Positions 16,107 through 23,854 of a stretch of DNA of 48,788 nucleotides are shown piece by piece. Position 1 is the stretch's first letter. Every line of letters begins with the position of its first letter. The DNA is taken from assembly GCA_017392525.1 (NCBI GenBank), contig JAFOVD010000047.1, positions 1-48,788 of the forward strand, in the 5' to 3' direction. The position numbers were made by a program, and so were the translations under genes. Source of the DNA: Lachnospiraceae bacterium. GTDB taxonomy: Bacteria > Bacillota > Clostridia > Lachnospirales > Lachnospiraceae. Below the pieces are notes generated by a model. The model was given only the letters and a program-made list of their open reading frames with translations. It was not told the origin of the DNA and searched no databases.

Positions 16107-18248
16107 ATGGATACTATGGTTAAGAAAACACAGGAATGGGTGAATAAGACTTATGGAGGAAATGCAAAGTACGTAAAAATTGCGGAGGATGGAATCACTG
16201 GAAATGGCACGATGAAGGCTCTGGTTCGTGCTTTGCAGATTGAATTAGGCGTTGCCGTGGATGGCGCGCTAGGAGATCAGACTGCAGCGAAAGTAGGAAC
16301 ACTTACCTCCAAAAATACAGCGGCAAAGAAAAACATTGTCTACATTTTACAGGGAGGTCTCTATTGTAAGGGATATAATCCGAATGGGTTAGATGGTGTT
16401 TATAGTACTGGAGTGGAAAATGCTGTAAAGAAGATGAGAACGGATGCAGGACTTACAAATCCGAATGGTAACGCAGATGGGGCTTTTATGAAGGCACTTT
16501 TGAACATGGATGCTTATGTACTTTCATCTAGAGGAGATGCAGAAGTAAGAAAAATCCAGAGGAACTTGAATAGGGATTATACAGCGGTTATTGGACTGAT
16601 TCCGTGTGATGGCATCTTTGCAAAACCAACATTAAAAGCAATGATTAAAGCATTGCAGACGGAACAGAAAAAGACATATCCGGGTACAGTTGTAGATGGA
16701 ATCTGGGGAACGAATACCATGAATCATTGTCCACTACTGACAAGTGGAAGTGGCGCGACCTATAAACGCTATATCTATTTATTACAGTATGCACTTTATG
16801 TAAATGGATATAAGACAAATGGATTTGATGGAGCGTATGGAACAGCTACGGTATCTGCAGTGAAGAATTTCCAGGCATTTGCCGGATTATCAGCAGATGG
16901 AAACGCAGGAAAATCAACTTGGGCATCACTGTATGTAAGTTATGGCGATAAATCGAGAAAAGGAAAAGCTTGCGATTGTATGACTCCCCTTACGACAGCG
17001 AAAGCGAAAACACTTGTAGCAGATGGCCGAAAATATGTAGGTCGTTATATTGTCGGAGGAGCGAATAAATGTCTGACGCTGGCGGAAGAGCAGGTTATTT
17101 ATGACGCAGGATTAAAGATTATTCCGATTTATCAGAAGAGTCATAATGCAGTAAGCTGTTTTACGATTGCAAAGGCAGAAGAGGAAGCAAAAGATGCCTA
17201 TACAAGATTAGTGAATCTAAAGTTTCCGAATGGTACGGTATTTTATGTATCTGTCGATTTTGACGCATCGGATGCAAATATTACGAATGCAATTGTTCCA
17301 TATTTTAAGAAATTTAAGAGTGTTTTTGCGGGTGTAAATAAAAGAAATTATAAGATTGGTGTGTACGGACCTCGCTATGTATGTAGTGTTTTAGAGAAGA
17401 ATCAGCTTACAAGTTCCAGCTTTGTATGCGATATGTCATCTGGATTTAGTGGAAATATTGGTAGAAAATTGCCGTCAAATTGGGCACTGGATCAGATTTC
17501 AACGGTGACGGTAGGAACAGGAGCAGGTCAGATTCAGATTGATAACAATATTGCATCTTCAAGATGTAGCGGTGCAAGTATTAATCCGAAGGCGGCGATG
17601 GGACCAACTTATGAAGATATTAAGAACGTCTGTGATGCGACAAGTAGAGAAATTTTACAGAGTTATCATCTGAGCAGTTTACCTACGTTGGATTTTAATT
17701 TGGAGGAAGAAGTTGAAGTGGTTCCGGGACCACCAGTAGAAGTAAGAATCAAAGAATCAATGGATACGACTCTAAATAAATCAGCAGCGTATAGTGTAAG
17801 TATTACAAATGGAAACATTATGGATCCAGAGTTTTCTTCATCACTCGAAGATATTAGTGCAAAAATAAGCGGGTATTCACCGGACACACTGATGCCAAAT
17901 TATAAAGGGATTGCAATGACAATTGAGAATGGTAAAATGGAATTTGAAATTGGAATGGAGAATAATAAGCTAGTCTTGTCTGTACGATATATTGTATATC
18001 AAAAGAAGATTGGTGATTCAAATATCGATTTTGCCATTACAGTTACGCAAATTTGGGATATTAATACATACAAGCTTTCGGAGGTTTCAGAAGATGTATG
18101 GAGCAAGTTTAAGGAAAAGATTAATAGAATCGATAAAAAGGAATTAGGAATTACAATTATAGAAGTATTGGTGATTGTAGCATTAATAGGAGTGATTTTA
18201 TATGCTACAGGTGGAGCAGGTGTTATATTGTTACCATTATTTGTATAA
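16107..18248 (+). CDS. peptidoglycan-binding / DUF1906-like hydrolase with membrane-active C-terminus
   Basis: A 713-aa modular protein. Residues ~1-275 hold about four peptidoglycan-binding-like repeats, each with a DG-x-x-G-x-x-T pattern (AEDGITGNGTMKALVRALQ, VDGALGDQTAAKV, FDGAYGTATVSAVKNFQ). Residues ~295-490 resemble the DUF1906/Rv2525c-like glycoside-hydrolase-type TIM barrel (KYVGRYIVGG, KIIPIYQ, FYVSVDFDASD, IGVYGPRYV, WALDQIS). Residues ~500-713 match nothing I recognise and end in a hydrophobic stretch (680-713: IIEVLVIVALIGVILYATGG and on). No signal peptide is seen, so export would need another route. AAGGAGA precedes the ATG. The next gene is a YcxB-like membrane protein. An effector with wall-targeting domains and a toxic C-terminus is the favoured inference; a phage-type lysin is an alternative. 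Confidence 0.8.
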   Translation: MDTMVKKTQEWVNKTYGGNAKYVKIAEDGITGNGTMKALVRALQIELGVAVDGALGDQTAAKVGTLTSKNTAAKKNIVYILQGGLYCKGYNPNGLDGVYSTGVENAVKKMRTDAGLTNPNGNADGAFMKALLNMDAYVLSSRGDAEVRKIQRNLNRDYTAVIGLIPCDGIFAKPTLKAMIKALQTEQKKTYPGTVVDGIWGTNTMNHCPLLTSGSGATYKRYIYLLQYALYVNGYKTNGFDGAYGTATVSAVKNFQAFAGLSADGNAGKSTWASLYVSYGDKSRKGKACDCMTPLTTAKAKTLVADGRKYVGRYIVGGANKCLTLAEEQVIYDAGLKIIPIYQKSHNAVSCFTIAKAEEEAKDAYTRLVNLKFPNGTVFYVSVDFDASDANITNAIVPYFKKFKSVFAGVNKRNYKIGVYGPRYVCSVLEKNQLTSSSFVCDMSSGFSGNIGRKLPSNWALDQISTVTVGTGAGQIQIDNNIASSRCSGASINPKAAMGPTYEDIKNVCDATSREILQSYHLSSLPTLDFNLEEEVEVVPGPPVEVRIKESMDTTLNKSAAYSVSITNGNIMDPEFSSSLEDISAKISGYSPDTLMPNYKGIAMTIENGKMEFEIGMENNKLVLSVRYIVYQKKIGDSNIDFAITVTQIWDINTYKLSEVSEDVWSKFKEKINRIDKKELGITIIEVLVIVALIGVILYATGGAGVILLPLFV

Positions 18249-18305
18249 TAGCTATTGAGTAAAGAAATTATAGGTGAGCATTAAAGATAAATAAAGAGGA
18301 TCAAG

Positions 18306-18869
18306 ATGAATTCAGTAGAAATAGGCTTTTCATATAATGAGATGGTGAATAAAACGGAGCAAAAGGAATTATATAACATTTATGGAAAAAGAGGGAAAAA
18401 GATATTTTTGGCTATCTTTTTCATGATTGTCTTTTTGCAAATGCTGGTGATAGGATCCTATGGGATAAATCATATTAATGATATGCAAGCAGATTTTTAT
18501 TTCTTATGTGGTGCAGATCTTATACTGATACTTTTGATATGTTTTATTTTTGAGGTGGGATTCTTATTTCAGAAAATGACAAATTTTAGAAGATTTCTGA
18601 ATGATAGTAATCTATGTATTAGAGTAGATGAACATCATATTCAATTAACAAATGGTGCTTGTAAATATAGTCTCGTTCGAACAAATAGGTCTGATTATGT
18701 TATGGGCGTAGCAACAATAGTAGAAACAGACAGAAAAATATATTTTCTTAAATCCGCAGTTACCTATCTATGTTATATTGACAAAAATCAGTTATCTCAG
18801 GAGCAATATGCTTTTGTGACAGATATTCTAAAACGAGTTTATAGAAAACAATATAAAAAAGTAATGTAA
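18306..18869 (+). CDS. YcxB-like membrane protein, copy 1
   Basis: A 187-aa protein with two hydrophobic segments (~33-55 and ~64-88) followed by a ~95-residue cytoplasmic-type domain containing VDEHHIQLTNG, KIYFLKSAVTYLCYIDKNQLSQEQ and a basic C-terminus (LKRVYRKQYKKVM). This two-helix plus C-terminal-domain layout resembles the YcxB-like family. GAGGATC precedes the ATG. It follows the large modular gene by 57 bases and is followed by terminator copy B. It is clearly paralogous to the gene at 19043 and to the remnant at 11378. A role as immunity partner of the upstream protein is inference from position and duplication only. Confidence 0.75.
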   Translation: MNSVEIGFSYNEMVNKTEQKELYNIYGKRGKKIFLAIFFMIVFLQMLVIGSYGINHINDMQADFYFLCGADLILILLICFIFEVGFLFQKMTNFRRFLNDSNLCIRVDEHHIQLTNGACKYSLVRTNRSDYVMGVATIVETDRKIYFLKSAVTYLCYIDKNQLSQEQYAFVTDILKRVYRKQYKKVM

Positions 18870-18891
18870 AGAAAGCGAAAATATCATGATT

Positions 18892-18948
18892 AACGCCTGA
18901 CGAAGTATTAGGAAGGAATAGATTCCTGTACTTTGTCAGGCGTTTTTT
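18892..18948 (+). terminator. repeat copy B: long terminator hairpin
   Basis: Same hairpin as copies A and C, with a T-to-G change in the inner stem (AGGAAGGAATAG instead of AGGAATGAATAG). It follows the first YcxB-like gene after a 22-base spacer that is itself similar to the spacer before copy C. Confidence 0.9.
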
Positions 18949-18956
18949 ATTGATGA

Positions 18957-19043
18957 TTGTTAAGGATTGCAGCATCTATTGGAAATGGTAAAATACAATT
19001 TGATGTTGAAGTGGAGAGTATAAGAAAAGGTATAGAATTGTGA
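18957..19043 (+). pseudogene. decayed fragment of the large protein's C-terminal region
   Basis: The frame from 18957 reads LLRIAASIGNGKIQF, then DVEVESIRKGIEL and a stop. It aligns with residues ~601-620 of the large modular protein (GIAMTIENGKMEFEIGMEN), and the DNA is visibly similar over ~60 bases. The rest of the larger gene is missing. The stop codon TGA overlaps the ATG of the next gene as TGATG, so the leftover fragment could still couple translation to the second YcxB-like gene. This shows that the second small gene once had its own large partner. Confidence 0.7.
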
Positions 19044-19600
19044 TGGAAAAAGTAGAGATTGAGTTTTCGTATAATCAGATGATTGATTATAGAATGCAAA
19101 AAGAGTTTTCTAAGAAATTTGGGAGGAAATACCGGATAAGGTCAACTATTTATTATGTTGCCTTTAATATAATCGCATTACTTGCAATTTATTCATTTAG
19201 AGGGACATTATTTGAATACATAATAGGAGTAGAATACTTGATATTATGGTTACTGGTTTCTCCAAGGATATTTTTGGGAACCAAGGGAGCTATACTTCGA
19301 GGAAAAATGGGAGCTTTTAAAACATTTAACAATAGTCAGAAAACAATATTGCGGATAAGTGAGAGTGTAGTTTATCTAATTAATGGTGGCTGTGAATGTG
19401 ATTTGTCTCATATTATTAGGAAGACGTATGGGATAACAGTTCCTTGTGTAGTTGAAACAGACGATATAATTTATTTTGCTAAGAATGCACGAATATATCT
19501 TTGCTATGTTGATAAAAAGGCACTGTCGCAAGAAGAGTGTGAATTTGTAACTAGTACGTTAAGACGACTGTATGGTAAGCGTTATAAACAGGTAATGTAA
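19043..19600 (+). CDS. YcxB-like membrane protein, copy 2
   Basis: A 185-aa paralogue of the 18306 gene. The N-terminus (EKVEIEFSYNQM) and the C-terminal domain (CVVETDDIIYFAKNARIYLCYVD in part, and LRRLYGKRYKQVM) are conserved, while the two membrane helices differ strongly. I choose ATG 19043, which overlaps the stop of the preceding fragment (TGATG); GTG 19040 is an alternative. AAGG at 19027-19030 is a weak ribosome site. It is followed by terminator copy C. The conserved soluble domain with diverged membrane part would fit partner-specific recognition, but this is inference. Confidence 0.75.
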   Translation: MEKVEIEFSYNQMIDYRMQKEFSKKFGRKYRIRSTIYYVAFNIIALLAIYSFRGTLFEYIIGVEYLILWLLVSPRIFLGTKGAILRGKMGAFKTFNNSQKTILRISESVVYLINGGCECDLSHIIRKTYGITVPCVVETDDIIYFAKNARIYLCYVDKKALSQEECEFVTSTLRRLYGKRYKQVM

Positions 19601-19620
19601 AGAAAACGGAAATATCATAA

Positions 19621-19681
19621 TCAACGCCTGACGAAGTATTAGGAATGAATAGATTCCTGTACTTTGTCAGGCGTTTTTTGT
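19621..19681 (+). terminator. repeat copy C: long terminator hairpin
   Basis: Identical over 61 bases to copy A (15844-15904). With copy A it bounds a ~3.8-kb segment holding the whole effector-like cassette. Its right arm supplies the -35 box of the next promoter. Confidence 0.9.
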
Positions 19682-19691
19682 ATGATATAAT
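19664..19691 (+). promoter_or_regulatory. promoter overlapping terminator copy C
   Basis: TTGTCA (19664-19669) is part of the hairpin's right arm; TATAAT (19686-19691) follows after 16 nt. It would drive the zinc-ribbon protein gene and perhaps metG. Copies A and B lack a -10 at this distance. Confidence 0.65.
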
Positions 19692-19730
19692 GAAAATTAC
19701 GTAAAATAGAGCCAAAGGGGGTACAAAAGT

Positions 19731-20135
19731 ATGGATTTATTTGATAAAATTAGCGATGCTGTAGTTGTTGCAGGCAAAGAAGTTTCTAAGAAGGCGAAAG
19801 AAGTATCAGATGTTGCAAAATTAAAGTATGACATCAAGGTAAAAGAGTCTTCGATGAGAGATAAGTATATAGAGCTCGGCAAGGCGTATTATGAGACAAA
19901 TAAGGATCAAGCACAAGCAGAGCATTTTGAATTAATCACAGATATTACAGAACTTCAGAATCAGATTCGTGAGCTGAAGGAAGAAGCAATGGAGGCAAGA
20001 GGCGCGATTACATGTCCAAAATGTGGCGCGAAAGTGCAACCGGGAGCTGCTTTTTGTGGTAAATGTGGAACAAAAGTAGATGACATCTTTGAAGACGAAG
20101 AGGATATAATCGCCGAGGAAGATGAAGAACAATAA
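19731..20135 (+). CDS. coiled-coil / zinc-ribbon protein
   Basis: A 134-aa soluble protein. Residues ~1-90 are helical and charged, with Ala/Val-Lys repeats (ISDAVVVAGKEVSKKAKEVS), and ~95-120 form a zinc ribbon with CPKCG and CGKCG pairs. An acidic tail (DEEDIIAEEDEEQ) follows. Small zinc-ribbon proteins of this type are common in Clostridia and their role is not known. AAAGGGGG precedes the ATG. Only 36 bases separate it from metG. Confidence 0.75.
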   Translation: MDLFDKISDAVVVAGKEVSKKAKEVSDVAKLKYDIKVKESSMRDKYIELGKAYYETNKDQAQAEHFELITDITELQNQIRELKEEAMEARGAITCPKCGAKVQPGAAFCGKCGTKVDDIFEDEEDIIAEEDEEQ

Positions 20136-20171
20136 CATTTCTAAAATATAGATGTAGGAGTTGAAGTAAAC

Positions 20172-22130
20172 ATGAGTAACAGAGGCAAGTATTATATTAC
20201 AACAGCGATCGCCTATACATCTGGTAAGCCACATGTTGGTAATACTTATGAGATTGTATTGGCTGATGCAATTGCGAGATTTCGTCGTCACGAAGGATAT
20301 GATGTATTCTTTATGACAGGTTCGGATGAGCACGGACAGAAAATTGAATTAAAGGCAGCAGAAGCTGGTATTACACCAAAGGAATTTGTAGACCAGACAT
20401 CTGCGGAGATTCGCCGTATCTGGGATCTTATGGATACTTCCTACGACAAATTTATTCGTACAACAGATGAAGATCATGAAACTCAGGTTAAGAAGATTTT
20501 CAAGAAGCTTTATGACAAGGGTGATATCTATAAGTCATCTTACGAAGGATGGTATTGTACACCTTGCGAATCATTCTGGACAGAGTCTCAGTTAGTGGAT
20601 GGCAAGTGCCCTGATTGTGGCCGTCCAGTAGAGAAGGCATCGGAAGAGGCTTATTTCTTTAAGATGAGCAAGTATGCGGACAGATTAATTGATTATATTA
20701 ATGAGCATCCGGAATTTATTCAGCCGGTTTCACGTAAGAATGAAATGATGAATAACTTCCTCCTTCCAGGACTGCAGGATCTTTGTGTATCCAGAACATC
20801 CTTCAAGTGGGGTATTCCGGTTGACTTTGATCCAAAGCATGTAGTTTATGTATGGCTTGATGCGCTTACAAACTATATCACTGGTATTGGTTACAATTGC
20901 GATGGTGAGTCTACAGAGAGATTTAATAAGAATTGGCCTGCAGATTTACATCTGATTGGTAAGGATATTATCCGTTTCCATACGATTTATTGGCCAATCT
21001 TCCTGATGGCGCTTGATCTGCCACTTCCAAAGCAGGTATTCGGTCATCCTTGGTTGATTCAGGCAGATGGTAAGATGAGTAAGTCTAAGGGAAATGTGAT
21101 TTATGCCGATGATTTGGTAAATCTCTTTGGTGTAGATGCCGTTCGTTATTTCTTACTTCATGAGATGCCATTCGAAAATGATGGTGTAATCTCTTGGGAA
21201 CTTTTGGTAGAACGTATTAATTCGGATCTTGCAAATACATTAGGAAATCTTGTAAACCGTACAATCTCTATGAGCAATAAGTACTTTGATGGCGTTGTTG
21301 CTGATAAGGGCGTTGTTGGTGATATGGATGAAGATTTCAAGGCTGTAATTACTGGCGCTAGAGACAAGGTGGAAGCAAAGATGGTAGATCTCAAGGTTGC
21401 AGATTCTATCACAGAAATCTTCAATGTCTTTAAGCGTTGTAACAAATATATTGATGAAACAGAACCTTGGGTTCTTGCAAAGGATGAAGCACAGGCAGAT
21501 CGCTTGTCTACCGTTCTCTATAATTTAGTAGAAGGTATCACAATTGGTGCAACTCTTCTGAAGAGTTTTATGCCTTCTACAACAGAGAAGATTTTAGCGC
21601 AGTTAAATGCAACTGAGATTGCGTATGATGATCTCAATACTTTTGGTCATTATGTAAGTGGAACAAAGGTTACAGATGCGCCTGAAATTCTCTTCCAGAG
21701 ATTAAAATTAGAAGATGTTATGGTGGAAGTGGAAAAGCTTACTCCACAGGTTACTGTTGAAGAAACAGAAGAAGAGGAAGAAGGAATCGATATCGAAGCA
21801 AAACCGGAAATTGGATTTGATGATTTCATGAAAATGCAGTTCCAGGTTGGTGAAATCGTGAAGTGTGAAGAAGTTCCTAAGTCTAAGAAGCTTCTTTGCT
21901 CACAGGTTAAGATTGGTTCTGAAACAAAGCAGATTGTATCTGGTATCAAGAAATATTACTCCGCAGAAGAAATGGTTGGTAAGAAGGTTATGGTTCTTGT
22001 AAACCTTAAGCCAGCGAAGTTAGCAGGAGTATTATCTGAAGGAATGTTACTTTGTGCAGAAGATGCAGATGGAAATCTGTCACTTATGACACCTGAGAAG
22101 CCTATGCCATCAGGTGCGGAGATTTGTTAA
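20172..22130 (+). CDS. metG: methionyl-tRNA synthetase
   Basis: Charges tRNA-Met. A 652-aa class I enzyme with HVGN (21-24) as the HIGH motif and KMSKS at 301-305. A zinc-binding knob contains CTPCESFW and CPDCGRP. The C-terminal ~110 residues form an EMAP/tRNA-binding domain (FMKMQFQVGEIVKCEEVPKSKKLL), linked by a Glu-rich spacer. Length is that of the Firmicutes form. It is the first gene of the conserved metG-tatD-rsmA cluster. TAGGAG precedes the ATG. Confidence 0.97.
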   Translation: MSNRGKYYITTAIAYTSGKPHVGNTYEIVLADAIARFRRHEGYDVFFMTGSDEHGQKIELKAAEAGITPKEFVDQTSAEIRRIWDLMDTSYDKFIRTTDEDHETQVKKIFKKLYDKGDIYKSSYEGWYCTPCESFWTESQLVDGKCPDCGRPVEKASEEAYFFKMSKYADRLIDYINEHPEFIQPVSRKNEMMNNFLLPGLQDLCVSRTSFKWGIPVDFDPKHVVYVWLDALTNYITGIGYNCDGESTERFNKNWPADLHLIGKDIIRFHTIYWPIFLMALDLPLPKQVFGHPWLIQADGKMSKSKGNVIYADDLVNLFGVDAVRYFLLHEMPFENDGVISWELLVERINSDLANTLGNLVNRTISMSNKYFDGVVADKGVVGDMDEDFKAVITGARDKVEAKMVDLKVADSITEIFNVFKRCNKYIDETEPWVLAKDEAQADRLSTVLYNLVEGITIGATLLKSFMPSTTEKILAQLNATEIAYDDLNTFGHYVSGTKVTDAPEILFQRLKLEDVMVEVEKLTPQVTVEETEEEEEGIDIEAKPEIGFDDFMKMQFQVGEIVKCEEVPKSKKLLCSQVKIGSETKQIVSGIKKYYSAEEMVGKKVMVLVNLKPAKLAGVLSEGMLLCAEDADGNLSLMTPEKPMPSGAEIC

Positions 22131-22921
22131 TGATTTTTGAAACACATGCTCATTATGAGGATAAGAAGTTCGATGCAGACCGCATCGAACTTCTTTCAAG
22201 TATGAAAGAAAATAGAATAGGGCGTATAATAAATGTAGGTTCAACGATGGCAACGACACGTGCCAGTGTGGAACTTGCAAGACAATACGATTTTATGTAT
22301 GCTGCCGTAGGCGTTCATCCAAGTGAAATCGAAGATTTGAATGAGGATGAGATGCTTTGGTTAGAAAATGCTGCGAAATCTGAAAAAGATGTTGTAGCAA
22401 TAGGTGAAATCGGTTTAGACTATTATTGGGACAAGGATCCAGCGGTGCAGGAGAAACAGATCTATTGGTTTGAACGCCAGTTAGAACTTGCAAGGCAGGT
22501 GGATTTGCCGGTGATTATTCATAGTCGTGATGCTGCGGCAAAGACGATGGAGATGATGAAATCTGCGGCAAAGCTCGGTACGCGCGCTGTGATTCATTGT
22601 TATAGTTATTCTGCCGAGCAGGCAAAAGAATATGTGAAGCTAGGTTACTATATCGGTGTTGGCGGTGTAGTAACATTTAAAAACGGTCGAAAGCTTCAAG
22701 AGACAGTGGAAGCAATACCGATGGATCGCATTCTGTTAGAGACAGACTGCCCATATATGGCACCGGAACCATTTCGAGGAAGACGTAATGACTCGACGAT
22801 GATTCCGTATATCGTAGAGAAGATTGCAGAAATCAAGGGAATCTCTACAAAAGAAGTTGAAGATATCACATGGGACAATGCATGTAGATTGTTCGGTGTA
22901 GTAGCACCCCGAGAGGAGTAA
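22130..22921 (+). CDS. TatD-family metal-dependent DNase
   Basis: A 263-aa TIM-barrel metal hydrolase, probably a 3'-5' exonuclease or related DNase. The metal-ligand set is complete: THAH at residues 5-8, GEIGLDYYW, VIIHSRDA, VIHCYS and LETDCPYMAPEPFRG. The ATG shares its A with the metG stop (TAATG), implying coupled translation; GCGGAG is the ribosome site. The in-frame TTG at 22124 inside metG is not needed. Confidence 0.92.
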   Translation: MIFETHAHYEDKKFDADRIELLSSMKENRIGRIINVGSTMATTRASVELARQYDFMYAAVGVHPSEIEDLNEDEMLWLENAAKSEKDVVAIGEIGLDYYWDKDPAVQEKQIYWFERQLELARQVDLPVIIHSRDAAAKTMEMMKSAAKLGTRAVIHCYSYSAEQAKEYVKLGYYIGVGGVVTFKNGRKLQETVEAIPMDRILLETDCPYMAPEPFRGRRNDSTMIPYIVEKIAEIKGISTKEVEDITWDNACRLFGVVAPREE

Positions 22922-22923
22922 AG

Positions 22924-23793
22924 ATGGCAACACTTGGAAATCCAATAAGTACGATTGCCGTACTGGAAAAATATGGTTTTAAATTTCAGAAGAAATTCGG
23001 TCAGAACTTCCTGATTGATGAGGATGTTTTGAATGGAATTATGGACGCGGCAGAGATTACAAAGGATGATTTTGTATTGGAAATCGGACCGGGTATCGGT
23101 TCTATGACACAGTTTCTCTGTGAACGCGCGGGGGAAGTTATGGCTGTCGAGATTGATAGCAATCTGATTCCGATTCTCGAGGATACATTGCGTGCATATG
23201 ATAATGTTACCGTTGTGAATGAAGATGTATTAAAGCTGGATTTGGAAACGGTTGCGAAGGAGAAGAATCAGGGACGACCAATCAAGGTTGTTGCGAATCT
23301 TCCATACTATATTACAACTCCAATTTTGATGCAGTTATTTGAGAGTAATCTTCCTATCGAGAGTATCACGGTTATGGTACAGAAGGAAGTTGCAGAGCGT
23401 ATGCAGGCAGGCCCGGGAAGCAAGGATTACGGTGCACTATCTTTGGCGGTTCAATATTATTCTGAACCGGAAATTGTAGTAATGGCACCTCCACATTGCT
23501 TTATCCCGCAGCCAAAGGTGGCAAGTGCGGTTATTCGTATGAAGTTTCATGAGGAACCGCCGGTAGAAGTAGATGATGTGAAATTTATGTTTCGCGTAAT
23601 ACGAGCATCGTTTAATCAACGGAGAAAAACGCTGGCAAATGGGCTTAAGAATGGAAGTGGAATACCAATAAGTAAAGAGAACATACAGGAGGCAATTGAA
23701 GAGGCAGGCTATCCATTAACTGTTCGAGGGGAGACTTTAACACTTCAGGAATTTGCTGATTTAAGTAAAATCTTGAAGGAAAAGATATCATAA
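22924..23793 (+). CDS. rsmA: 16S rRNA dimethyladenosine transferase
   Basis: Dimethylates two adjacent adenosines in helix 45 of 16S rRNA during 30S maturation, using SAM. The 289-aa protein shows GQNFLID, the SAM-binding VLEIGPGIGSMT, the catalytic NLPYYITTPIL and the C-terminal RRKTLANGLK. GAGAGGAG precedes the ATG, two bases after tatD. In many Firmicutes the 5S maturase gene rnmV stands between tatD and this gene; it is not here. Confidence 0.96.
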   Translation: MATLGNPISTIAVLEKYGFKFQKKFGQNFLIDEDVLNGIMDAAEITKDDFVLEIGPGIGSMTQFLCERAGEVMAVEIDSNLIPILEDTLRAYDNVTVVNEDVLKLDLETVAKEKNQGRPIKVVANLPYYITTPILMQLFESNLPIESITVMVQKEVAERMQAGPGSKDYGALSLAVQYYSEPEIVVMAPPHCFIPQPKVASAVIRMKFHEEPPVEVDDVKFMFRVIRASFNQRRKTLANGLKNGSGIPISKENIQEAIEEAGYPLTVRGETLTLQEFADLSKILKEKIS

Positions 23794-23854
23794 GAATATA
23801 GAAAATGTCCTATTGCGGTTTTATAATGAGACTAGGGACAAGGGGGCATGTAAT

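Noticed and set aside
15844-19681. The three hairpin repeats as a CRISPR array or attachment sites
   Set aside because: They are 0.7-3 kb apart, end in T-runs and follow genes directly; spacing and structure fit terminators.
15542-19691. Island as a prophage remnant
   Set aside because: Only a Com-like zinc ribbon and a lysin-like protein hint at phage; there is no integrase, capsid, tail or attachment-site evidence.
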